From assembly GCA_002189035.1 (NCBI GenBank), contig CM007990.1, positions 4,154,001 to 4,218,000 of the forward strand: a stretch of 64,000 nucleotides of DNA, given 5' to 3'. This document shows, in pieces, positions 35,478 to 46,784 of the stretch (its first letter is position 1; each line of letters opens with the position of its first letter). The position numbers and the translations under genes were made by a program. The notes beneath the pieces are model-generated. The model was given only the letters and a program-made list of their open reading frames with translations, was not told where the DNA came from and ran no database searches. This DNA is from Utricularia gibba. Taxonomy: Eukaryota > Streptophyta > Magnoliopsida > Lamiales > Lentibulariaceae.

Positions 35478-37503
35478 ATGAGGGACGAGGAAAAGAGCTC
35501 AGAAGAAATGGAGGTGAAGAGCAGCACGAACCTCCAAGTATTTGAAGTTGGGCCATGCGAAAATGGGTATGAAATGGGGTTGTTGATTGGGGAGAGATTT
35601 TCCAAAGAGATAAGAAGCAGGGTTGCCAAGGATCTCATTTTGCAGACTCAGCTTCTTCCATTTGCTCGTTCTCCTCTATCAAGTTCGCTTCTTGAGTCCC
35701 TCTCTGAGAATAATATGAAAAGGTATCCAACTTACTGGGAGGAGCTTGGGGGGCTAGCCACGGGAAGCGGAGTGCCGTTTTTAGAGGTGAAAACTTATGA
35801 ATCTTTCACTACGGCTCATTTTCAGTCAACCCAATTAGATTCAGATAAAATGAACGAGTTTATGAGTATAAACGTGAAGGGTGGTGTTAAAAAAGAACAC
35901 TGGAAAGATGATAGGTTGTGCTAAGGTACCGTTGTTCTGAATGGGATCAATCTACGTGCTAAGGTTGCGCGCTGGCTCTTCTGTTGGACTAGTGTTCATG
36001 GTGAATTATTTCTTCTGGTGGTCTTTTAGTATGATTGATATTTGAGAAATCTGGCAATGGAGATCAAAGCCAGTTTCTTTTTCGTCATCCCTGTTTGTAA
36101 GTTGCTGCTTATGTTTTGTAGATTCTGCTGCTCAATTTTAGGAAAGAGATACTCCCATTCATTCCCACGGCCAAGGAGATTTCAATGGATGAATCAAATG
36201 AGGATTGTTCGGATGTCCTCGTTGTAGGTGACTCTCTGGCGTTTGCAGCCCATAATGAGGATGCCAATGTTGCCATTGTAGGCCATACGTGAGTCTTCAG
36301 TTTGACCTGCATTTCATTTGTTAGAAATAGGGAGAGCTTTCTGTCTCGTCCCCAGAATGCTTCGACTCATCTTTTGATACCTTGGTCTTAAAACTGATAT
36401 AGAAAAGCGCCCATGTTCGTTTTAAATCTTTCACAAAAGCATTGTCACCCTCTTGCTAGTTATAGCTTCTGATTTATGGCTAATGCAGCTTCATTATAAA
36501 GGGATATCAACCAAATGGACCATCCTTCACGGCTTACACATATGCAGGGGAACTCCCTACTTGCGCATTCGGATTCAACAGCCATGGAATGGTATAATGA
36601 TTGATGATTGTGTGATAGGTAGTTCGTGTTTGGAAGAGATTCATTTCAATCCCCGGTGGTGGATTTAGTGAAACACCATAACTAAGAGCTGACGCCAAAT
36701 CATTTCCAAACACAGTCTAATTTATCTCTCCATTGAAGGGGTGATCCATTTTCTGCAGGCGTTCACGTTGAATTCTGTTCCACCTTTTAAGCATGAAATC
36801 GAAGCTGGGGCTATAGGAAGGAACTTCATTTCTCGAAGCTTGCTTGAAGCAGTTAGTATGGATGATGCCTTATCGGTAAAACTCGATATCTTTGTTTCTT
36901 GTAAAAAGCTGTTCATTTCGTCTAATTGAAAGTGTGTTGCTGTTTCTTCAGAGGATTTGTTCAGCAGAAGTTTCTGTAGGCCATAGCTACAATCTAATCG
37001 ACACAAAAACAAGGAGGATATTGAATGTGGAAACTGCATCAAGAGGTCGTTTTTCGGTTGTTGAAGTAGGATCAGTGCCGTTTTTTCATGCCAATGCATA
37101 TCTTCATCTCAATGTTCAGCAGGTTGGTTCAGTCCCCATGCCATGTTTACCTCCGGAGCCAGTGTGATTCTTCAACTCTAACTCCCGTTCTCTTCTCCAG
37201 GAGCATGATGAGCATTCACTGAGCACACAGAAACGTGCAGCTGAGCTGCCAAAGAGATCAAGAAGCGAGCTTCTTGCAGTACTTGGTGACAAGAGCAATG
37301 CAAGATATCCAATTTACAGAACAGGTCTGTTCCATCTTGTCTAAGTATATCAACGTAGAGTGATCTCATCATTTGGTTGGTTTTTAGGTCCATTGATCTA
37401 CACCCTCTGCACTGCTCTGATAGACTTGGATAACAAAACTCTCGCCATCTTCGATGGGGAGCGGCTCGAAGGAGAAGGATCACTAGTTTTCTCATTAGCA
37501 TGA
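35478..37503 (+). CDS. Peptidase C45 / acyltransferase-like Ntn-hydrolase
   Basis: Seven exons: 35478-35786, 36122-36288, 36489-36591, 36759-36875, 36952-37122, 37201-37324, 37388-37503; 368 residues with consistent phases. The core order matches the acyl-CoA:6-aminopenicillanic-acid acyltransferase family: an N-terminal alpha-helical part (YEMGLLIGERFSKEIRSR), then DCSDVLVVGD with the putative Ntn nucleophile Cys, then AAHNEDANVAIVGHTFIIKG, ending near LIYTLCTALIDLDNKTLAIFDG. Fungal members autocleave before that Cys and exchange penicillin side chains. Plant members are uncharacterised, so I infer only amide or ester acyl hydrolase/transferase activity. An alternative start is M11 (35508), which begins MEVKSST. 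Confidence 0.85.
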
Positions 37504-37800
37504 TAGGATCATTGGAATTCATGAGCTGCTGAACTGGAAGCATCCCATTTCAAAACAATGATGTGAGTAGAATCTTATGTATGTATATGTGATTTCTAAA
37601 TTGTTTTTGTGTGATCCTTTACAAAAGCATGGGAAAGGCAGTACAAGTCTTGCCAATGTACACAAAGTCAGTAAAAATAACCACCCTTATCCCCAGTGTA
37701 AGTGAATACAAGTAGAAGAGATGTGACAGGGTAGAAAAAATCGGGTATCTGTGATATTTACCTCCATAAAGAAAGATTATGTATGATGGATCAGTTCCGA

Positions 37801-40800
37801 TTAGCAAAAGAACATGGAGTTTTTAACTTTTTTCTCAAGTGGAGGCATTGCAGGAACAACCAGTGCCGAAGTACTGATAGAACCACCACCTTGGCTAAAG
37901 GGAGTTTCTGAGTTTTGCTCAAACTTCATCCACTGGCCCAGCTGCGCTGCTGCCAAGTGAGCATAGCAAACAGGAGCCACTGCAAAACATGCATGCCCAA
38001 TTAGTCTGTCTGAAGCAAAGCAACCAACATAAGTAGTTGTTTATTATCATACTTACCAATTGAAACAGCAGTGGTGCTGCGTTGATACCTGCATTTCCAA
38101 CATTAAGATTGTAGCTTATTACAAGCTATTTGAGGTTATGGATTCTTGAAAGTAGCAAGCATATAGTTGCAGGTAAAGTCTCAGTAAAGTCTCAGTAAGG
38201 TAGAGAGCTTACACATATGATAAGGAATGCACCAGCTCCTGCATGTCATCAGGAGAAAAACCAACCTGGTCCAGAAGAACATGGTAATGTGTTGGCCTTG
38301 AAGTGCCCTATAAACAAATGCCAACATCTATTAGTCTTGAAGAACATTACTCTAGAACGGTGTTTGGTTCTAGTCTAGAAAAAGAGAGTGAAGATGTATT
38401 ACAATCATTCCAGCATGAGCACACATGTAGAAATCATAGTTTCTGGGATGACAGACTTGATTATCTATCACAGTCCCTGCAAATCATTGAAACAGTGGTT
38501 CCACAAGTGTGATTGGAAAGTCCAGAGAAATGGTTCCATGCAGGTTGATGAAAGAGTATGTTGCAGGAATGAGAGCTGATAGCCAACACTGCACTGAGGG
38601 CTAGAAGTATCACCTGGCGCAACATTTTCAGGAGAGTTGTTCTGAAAGAACCTTGTGTGGTGATTTTTCTGGGCAATAACCAAGACAAACTTGGGAGACC
38701 ATGCCTGATCCAGGAACTTGCAAGCCTGGAGATGGAGAATTGTATGGCCATTTTAATAAGGTAGACAGCTTACATGATATAAAATCAAGGCTGACCAGAT
38801 GCAGACCTCAAGCATTTGGTTAAATTCGATGTTCAGCACTTGACTGAACTGGGATTCACTTACTCCATCCCTGAAAATAGTAAACAACCAAGCACATGTG
38901 ATTAGACATAATGTTCCAGCACAAAGCTTTAGAAAAAAGCAAGTTTGTGCTTGCCTGAAAATAATTATATGCTCTGGTTTCCTGCCGCAGCTTGCATAGA
39001 AATCTACCAGAGCTTCCCTGGATTTATAGTTAATCATAAGGCTAAATGTTACAAGTTCTAGAACAGAATTCAGGAACTAAATTTGCAAACCTCATCATCC
39101 CTGCATCAGAGCCATGTGCGTCAAGTTTAAAAAGAGAATCAATCATCTCAACTTTAGAAGATTGTGTTCGGACAGATGCTCTGTAGTGCGATATCGATGG
39201 CCACTTTCTGGAACTAACTACCTGATCAAAGTAAAGACAGCACACACACAGAAAGAGAAGTAAAGATCTATCCAGAGATGGAAACATGTTTCATGTTCTT
39301 TCCCTGTGTGCAGTGCATTACATATCCTGCTTGCCACGGCAACAGAACAATGTAAACAAATAAACAAAAGGAAACAAAGTTGCTTAACTGCAGCAATTGA
39401 TTGAAAATCGGCTTGGCCAGGTGCGCCATGAGATACATCCATTCCCATGATCATAGTGGGAAACTTTGAAACTTTTGGTATAGGAGCATTGGGTAAAATC
39501 TCACCAACAAGTGCAGAGTTCAGACCACCAAGCTACCAGGATATAACATCAGTTAATAATGTTAGAGAGTGGCTGAGGTAACTAGAAGAAGTGTCTCACA
39601 TACAAATGAAGAGGAACAGCATTATGTGTGTTTTTTTTTTCTCAACATCATGAGAAAATTAAACAAGAAAAGGAACTGGTAAACAACAACCACCCTTCTG
39701 ACTGCAACATTCAAGGGATTTAGACTCACAAACCTTAGCATTAATCTTCAGGAGAAGATTGGTCAGATACTGATCATTGATGCGGTTGGTTGGGCTCAAG
39801 CACTGAGTAACAACTCCATAATCTGACAAGCATTTCTTCTTCCATGGACCTGGGGAACTGATGTCAGCATAATGTTCCTATTTCATTTAATAGTTTTGAG
39901 TAACATACCATAAAGACTTGAATTTTTTCGTTCTGGTAGCAAGCAAAGAAGGAAGACCGGCATTCCAGGTAGCCTAGACTTCAATATTTCAAACATTTTA
40001 TCCACTCTCGTCACAGCAGGAGCCCGAAGAAATTTCTGATCTTCTTCTACTACACAAAACGGTTGCGTAATAACCTGAAAAAAAAAAAGCAGACAGATGA
40101 TCATCAATGTTATTCCAGTGTGAACAGAATAGCAAATGAAAGAACGTACAACTCCTTTCATTCTCCCAATTTTTATCAGATCATTGACAAGGTTTGTAAT
40201 GTTATGACGGACTGAAAAGTTGACAACTGCCCAGTGCTCCAACTTGCATGCGGATATAAGTTTCTGCAAGATGAAAGAGCAGGTAAAGGAACAGCAATAT
40301 TATGGTTTCCATTAGGCATCAAGAGGGCAGACAAGAACCTTGTTGTTGAAATTCCATCTACCGTTTCTAGGAAATAAATCTTCCCCACTCCCTACTTTCA
40401 GCTAGAAAAAAGATAAACAATAGGTTTATTTAGCAAGAGAACTGAACTTTGAGGAGGACTAAGGCTATTCAAACATAGAAGACAACCTTTGGAGTCATTA
40501 GAACGCGGCCTTCCACCGGAGTAAAGCTCTTACTAATAGAAACACCACAAGAGCGTAGCATAGGCTCAGCATCATAGTCACTGATTTGAAGTGCCTGGAG
40601 AGACGTACAAGTAAGCTAGAAGTTCAACAAAAAAATTCAAAGCCCTTCTATAAGCTAGAAGTTAGGAAAAACAACATACACGACTGAGCACATTCATCCT
40701 CTCTCGAGGATTCTGCCTAGATTTCTCAACAAGAGATGCTCTTTGAAAAGAATTTAAAGCCCTTCTATATCGTTGTAATGGTACCAGAGTACAGAGCTGA

Positions 40801-42465
40801 AAAAGAGCAGAGCCATCAACTTGAAAGAGCATGTGAGTATCATAAGAAAAGAAAAGCTAGAGCACTTCACCTCAACAGGAAAATAAACAGGATGCTTTGG
40901 CTTTCCAACATCGATGCATGGCAAGTGTGCTGAATATGCCAACTTAATTTCTTTGTGTTTGACAAAATAATCATAGACTGTGATGTCTACAGTCTGAAAT
41001 TCACCATTTGGATCACTTGTTTTTTGCTTCAAGGAAAATCTGCAAGATTCAAAACAAGAAAAGAATAAGGTTCCATCCATCACAATTCAAGGAAAAAAGA
41101 ACAGAACTGCCATCAACATACAATTGATCTCTGCATATCTTCTCGCTTAACCCATAAATCTTGAACTGCTGATTTGAGGTAAGTGTCTTCACCATCAAAT
41201 TCTTCAGGGTACGTTTGGCCTGATAGTTCAAATGCAGAATCTTTAACAAGGAAAATAAATGTGTATCAAAGAAAAGCACTTAATGCCATATGAGTTCCAA
41301 CCTTGGACCAGTCAATTTGTGATGGATCTCTTACATTCTGATTCTCGAGCAGAAAGTCTATAACTGGACCTGGCTTGACGATCATAGTTGTTGATACATC
41401 TGAAAAGATACATGAGATAAATCAAGTGTTTGTTGACAACTCAACCAACAGTAGAAGAAACAAAAAAGCATGGCACACAAAACTACCTAAATTCAAGGAT
41501 AGACCACTCTGGGAGGTTCGAAAACTAGAATGGAACCCACGGCAACCAATTACACCTCCTCCAACATCACTGAAGTTCTTAGGATCATCATGGAAGTAAG
41601 ACTGTCGGACAATAAGGCATCCCCTGGATCAGAAAATCATTAGCCAAGCTCATCAAATATACAATGGCAACCTTAATGAGTAAATGGCTTAGAGCTTTTT
41701 TCTGACGAGAAAAAAAGCTTACTGTTTTGCAGCATGCTGCCTCAGAATAATATCCAAAACCCGAAGTGCTTCCTGTGAGCGTTCATATTCTTGCCGTTTT
41801 AAAGCATTTGCTATGGCACGCACTGGAATCCTCGCAGCATAGTTTATCTGCACTTCGAATATCTTTGATTGATACTGCCTCTTCAATCTCTTCCGATCGT
41901 CATTCCTGGGCTCCTCCCTTTTAGGACTCAAATTTTCATCGCTTCTGCAATTAGACAATGTCCAGAACTACTACTGATGCAACAGACAAAGCAGCATCTG
42001 GGAAAAAATTCAGAACTAATCACTCATTATTACCGTCCAGATTTCACATTCTCCAATACCACAGTGAACTCAAGCTTGTTACCAGGAAGTGAACCCATTG
42101 TAAACAAGCTTCTGTCACCATCATACGCGAATTCTTTTCCACCCAACTGTGAGTTGTATGTAACACTAACTTGATCAAGAAGCTTCCTCCCCAAGCCCTT
42201 TCCATCAACAGGGCGACCATCTTCATAAAACAGGGCCACCTACATAAGAGCTTTCCACGACTTAGAACCTGCAGCTCTGCAAAAACTTCATGTATCAGTA
42301 ACTTACACTGTAATGGTAGAAAAACCCATCCAATTTGTTGACGTCGACTTTGAAATGGTTTGTAAGAAGAGAGACCCTTTTTCCTCGGGTCCCGAGGCCG
42401 GGTCTGGACATGGGAAGACGAAGTGGTGAAGAAAGGGTCAGTCCCTTTTCCTTCAAGTTCGCCAT
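37801..42465 (-). CDS. Argonaute protein of the AGO4 clade
   Basis: Twenty-two exons, first 42307-42465 and last 37801-37979, give a clean 888-residue protein starting MANLKEKG and ending KNSMFFC. The N domain has LLTNHFKVDVNKLDGFFYHY. The PAZ-region segment is DYFVKHKEIKLAYSAHLPCI. MID and PIWI follow, with the catalytic D-D-H triad in GMDVSHGAPG, FRDGVSESQF and VCYAHLAAAQ. The SFTPVEGRVLMTPK and ELVHSLSYVYQRST segments are AGO4-clade (AGO4/6/8/9/16). These proteins bind 24-nt siRNAs made by Pol IV/RDR2/DCL3 and guide DRM2 DNA methylation in the nucleus. The short N-terminus lacks the Gly/Pro-rich extension of AGO1/AGO2. AGO6 or AGO16 is the best guess. One intron (38871-38954) starts with GC. 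Other exon boundaries are GT-AG. Confidence 0.92.
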
Positions 42466-44570
42466 TTAACTACACAAAGAATCACGATAAGCTGCATTGC
42501 CAAGTCAGTCTTAAACACAGTGTTCAGTGAAAAACACCAAGGGTGGAAAAAGGCCACGCATGAACATCCATATTTAACGATCCCACGAAACGGAGCAAGT
42601 ATCACCACAGATGAAATAGGAGTTGCAGCTACAAAGAATGAAATATAAACGAGAACACAATTCCATATTTCATTGAGGGAGCGACGACAAACGACACAGA
42701 AACAAAAGAAACTGCAGAATCCAAAAAGAACAGGAAACTCTAGAAGTACTAACACCTGTTCAAGGTAGAAGATCTAAGACTCAGAAAACAAAAAAAAATG
42801 TATAATGAAGTGTTCAACACCTTCATTAACAAATCCAGAAGCTTGTAAAAAATAAAAGAAGAACCCAGTTAGAACGATGAAACACATTAACCCAGAACCA
42901 AAAACTGAAGCAAGAAACGATAAAAGCATGTAGTTTGTTCATCCCAACCTTCACTATCCTGTTTACACAAACGAAATCACAAAAAAGAGTGCATCAAGTT
43001 ACGAACCTTCGCAGCTACTTTTCAACACAAAGCTCCAGAAAAACAGAGAAATCTGCACCACCGAGAGATCAGAGGAGTCCACAACGACACCAAATCTCCG
43101 TTATGGGAGGATGCTCAGAGCCCAAGATCGAGCAAGCATGCCTCTTAAGTACACTACACCTCGTCCCTTTCTCTTCCTTAATATTATAACATACATTCCC
43201 TCTTTTACCCCTACACAACACATTTTACCCTTCATAGATTATGGTCTTATTTTTCAAAATAAAATGGTAAAAATATAGTTTTCAACCACAGTAAATCCCA
43301 CAACACTTTTTTTTTTTCTTGATTTTACCTTTTTTTTATAGACGTAAAAATTGTTTTAATCTGTGTTAAATATTATGTCTAAATTAAGCGAATATTCTAA
43401 ATCTGGTAACGCCATTTCTGTCTAAAGACACCTATTTCGGGAAGACGATTGTTCCCAATAAAATGTTGCCCAAATTAGCATTAAATTTTATTACACAAAT
43501 CGAGAAAAATAATATTTAATATTCGTTTTGCAAAATTAAAATAACCCGCTTGGAATTACGGCCGGTTAAAATCATATTTGTATGCGTTTATTACAGCATT
43601 AGAACAGTGGAGTATTCATATTGTTTTGTTTAAGATTTTTTTTGTGTTTATTTGATAATAAATTCAAATAGAATTTTCGTATTTCAATAACATTTTGTAA
43701 CTGGTTAACTTCATTCCACGAACGAACACCAAATAATGTCAATATATCCTAATGATATAAAGTCCATCATCAATTCTCCATTCAAAATCTAGAGAAATTG
43801 TAGTATAATTTAATGTTTGGAAATCAATTTTATTTTAATATAATTGATTTTACTTTTCAAATATATATTTATTCTTTTTTATGATAATTGATTTTTGAGA
43901 ATCAATTCAATTCTATAATAAAAATGATTGTCGATAATTAATTTATAAAACAAAAAATTAAAAAAAAGGGAGACATGAAACTAGAGTTCGGCCGGTTCTA
44001 GAACCGTCGATTCCAATTCGATTCTATTGTTGAACCAGAATCAACCAATTCCAATTTTTCCATTCTTTTTCTTTTCGGTTCTGGTTCTGGTTCCGGAACC
44101 ACTAGAATTTTGAGAAACCAAACTAGAATCGAAACCATTAAAATATATTAGAAATTATTATTTTATAATTATATTTGATATATTTATATTATTTTTATAT
44201 GAAACCCGAACCACTCTTCGGTTCCAGGTTGAAACCCGAACCCGTGTGGATCTTGGTTCCCGTTTGGAACCGGAACCGAACCAATGGTTCCGGTTCGAAC
44301 CACGGTTCGGTTCTGAACCGGTCAAACTCTACATGAAACCATGGATTAATTGGACTATTGCAAAATGATATTAAAATTATATTAAGTTATATTTAAAACT
44401 ATTGTCGGATGCTGAGACAAGTTCGTTGGCGGTTGGTTTAATGGTCGGCCAAAGGTAGAAAATAAAAATTAATAAAAAAAATATTTGATTCTCCATTGGC
44501 GGCGCAGCTCCCCATCCATGAAAAGGAAAGGCCGATCACGAAGAACGACTGCGGGTGATTGGAGGAAGAA
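42466..44570. other. Divergent intergenic region with a hAT-like element
   Basis: 42466-43150 is the Argonaute 5' leader region, with the promoter beyond it. 43200-43980 is AT-rich. A 350-bp element (43982-44331) and the calmodulin promoter (44400-44570) complete it. Confidence 0.6.
43982..44331. mobile_element. hAT-like MITE with 8-bp target duplication
   Basis: The element begins TAGAGTTCGGCCGGTTC and ends GAACCGGTCAAACTCTA, near-perfect inverted ends differing at two positions. It is flanked on both sides by CATGAAAC (43974-43981 and 44332-44339), an exact 8-bp duplication. The interior repeats GGTTC-CGG-type words in both orientations. There is no coding frame. hAT elements create 8-bp duplications and often start with YAGRG, as here. 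A non-autonomous copy is inferred. Confidence 0.85.
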
Positions 44571-45368
44571 ATGGCGGAGCAGTTGACGGACGATCAGATC
44601 TCTGAATTCAAGGAAGCTTTCTCTCTGTTCGACAAGGATGGTGATGGTAAGCGAATTCTTGGATTTCCTGCTTTTTGCGTTTTTTTTTGGCATGCTGTAG
44701 CAGGATTTAGTGGACTCGATGTTGAGCGATTTGAGCGCTTTTTTTGGTTTTTCCGCTTCGTTTGCGTTACATCAACTGTAGATCGGGCTACTGTGTGCGT
44801 GCGGTTGCTTTGCTCGAGAGGTTTGGTTTGCTATTCGTTTCGGGATAAGCGATGCATTGTAATTCAGGTTCTTATGGAATTCGTAGGGTTCCTGTTGCTG
44901 CGTTTCAAGTGAATGCTGCCGTGTGTGTGACTGAAGCCCCTGTTAATTTTATGGCGTTTCATCTTTTCTCTCCCTCGTAACTTCTTTCTGACAGGTTCCA
45001 TTACGATTACGGAGCTGGGAACTGTGATGCGCTCTTTGTGGCAAAGCCCAACCGAGGCTGAGCTTCAGGACATGATCAATGAAGTGGATGCTGATGGGAA
45101 TGGCACAATTGACTTCCCTGAATTCCTCAACTTGATGGCTAGGAAGATGAGGGACACAGACTCCGAGGAGGAACTGAAGGAAGCATTCCGTGTTTTCGAC
45201 AAGGATCAAAATGGCCTCATCTCCGCTGCTGAACTTCGCCACGTGATGAACAATCTCGGGGAGAAGCTAACCGACGAGGAGGTCGATGAGATGATTCGAG
45301 AAGCAGATGTGGACGGGGATGGCCAGATCAACTACAAGGAGTTCGTCCAAGTTATGATGGCCAAGTGA
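44571..45368 (+). CDS. CAM: Calmodulin
   Basis: Two exons (44571-44646 and 44995-45368) encode 149 residues. Four EF-hands are present: [36 protein letters not shown] and [12 protein letters not shown]. The intron splits the codon for the Gly in loop 1, a position shared by plant CAM genes. Compared with the usual plant calmodulin the Cys at loop-1 position seven is Ser, and residues 39-42 read LWQS. K replaces E before EF-4. This is a divergent isoform, CAM8/CML-like but much closer to true calmodulin. It binds Ca2+ and activates target kinases, transporters and transcription factors. The ATG ([10 protein letters not shown]) matches the family start. Confidence 0.93.
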
Positions 45369-45658
45369 GTTTCACAAACCCGATCTTATGCTTGCACTAC
45401 ATAAGTTTGCTTAGATTCAGATTTCAGTTGCCCATCTGGTATCCTTGTTGCTCTGGTGTGTTTCCTGTCAACTCTAGCAAAACACCATGATGCTCTTCTA
45501 ATCCTTGTGGTGTTGCTATGCCATTGTTGTGGTTAGACATCCTGAAACTTATTGTATTATATGGTTTTGGAAACATTGTAACCGGCGGTTACGGTCCCCA
45601 TCCATCACTCACACACACAGGCAACATGGATGCAGGTGAAGATAGCAGTGAGTGTGAC

Positions 45659-45948
45659 TCAGAGCATTTCTGGAGGTTTGGGAGAGCCTCCGAGGATGCA
45701 GGGGATAACACACTTGAAGTCCTCCACGCCACAGGTTTGATAGCACAAGGGTCGACTGGTTGGGCACCGCATTTGACAACACAAGCCAGAGCCGTCATTC
45801 CACACTGCAGCACACAGTTCAGACCCTTCATCCAGCACGCCAGACACGGCTGCTGCCCCGGCGCCGGAGCCGGATCTGGAACTGGAGAAGTACTCTCCGC
45901 CGCCGCGGAAGCAACCACCAGCATAAGCAAGAAAGCCACTCGACGCAT
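45659..45948 (-). CDS. Small secreted Cys-rich peptide
   Basis: A single exon starts MRRVAFLLMLVVASAAAE, a signal peptide. A Pro/Ala-rich spacer (PVPDPAPAPGQQP) is followed by a Cys pattern C-x2-C-x6-C-x3-C-x6-C-x3-C and further Cys residues. In the initial frame the pattern stops at CAIK. The neighbouring frame continues CGVEDFKCVIPCILG and stops at 45659. One extra base in TTT 45736-45738 (AAA in the gene) joins them into a protein of about 96 residues. Two helical hairpins with CxxxC pairs would fit a thionin- or hairpinin-like defence or development peptide, but I do not recognise the family. It lies convergent to calmodulin. Confidence 0.6.
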
Positions 45949-46784
45949 CTTCTTGTTGCTCTTGACAAAATGCCTGCACCCTCGTCAGGTATATATAGCT
46001 GCTGCCCCCCGAGATAACGAACTTTAGAAGATGTTGCTTCCTGGAACTCCATTTCCTGTCGCACGAAAAGGGCATGGCATGTTGTTACACTTTCCTAAAC
46101 TCCTCTCCCTCATCTCCCTTTACAGTCTCTCTGAACAAATGCTGTTTCAGTTCTCGTCACTGAATCTTCTTATGTCTGATCTCTTACCACGATCATCCAT
46201 CTCTTCCTGTTTGTTATGGAAGGCTGTGTAAGTTAACTAAAGTCACCCTAAGGCCCTGTCCAAAGGGTTTCAGTATCTTAACAAGAGAAAAAAATATGTT
46301 TAAATAAAAATATTTTAATCTTATATAATATTTTTATAAAAAAATATAAAATCATAAGAATTAAATACTTTAATACTATATAAACAGAGTATGAAGTGAT
46401 GTAGGGTGTCAAAGGGTTGTGTAGGGGGGAGGCATTACATCATGGATGTATTACATTACAAATTTAACCGCTGCATTTTGAATGTAAAAAAAAAATAACC
46501 ACTGTATATATAAATTTTTGATCATAATAATGAAAGAAAAAGGTACGATGACCACTTTTCTAGGCATAGGAATTCAAATATATGTATGCAGGAGGATGGT
46601 TTGAAAAGCCCCAGCATTTGTTGTCAAGCTACACATGGAAACAAAGATTTAACAAAACAAACATAACTAGTGAAGGTCTGTACAATGGAAGAATGCAGAC
46701 CAATTCCGTTCTTGTAAGTAGTCAAGAAGTTGGGCTTCAAGCTGAGGAAATGTGAAATCAACATGAATTCTCTCTCTATGAACC
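45949..46784. other. Upstream of the Cys-rich gene and 3' flank of CSN2
   Basis: A TATATATAG just 5' of the Cys-rich start (about 45991-45998, read on the minus strand as CTATATATA) is a good TATA box candidate, only 40-50 bp from the ATG. No other signal is seen. Confidence 0.5.
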
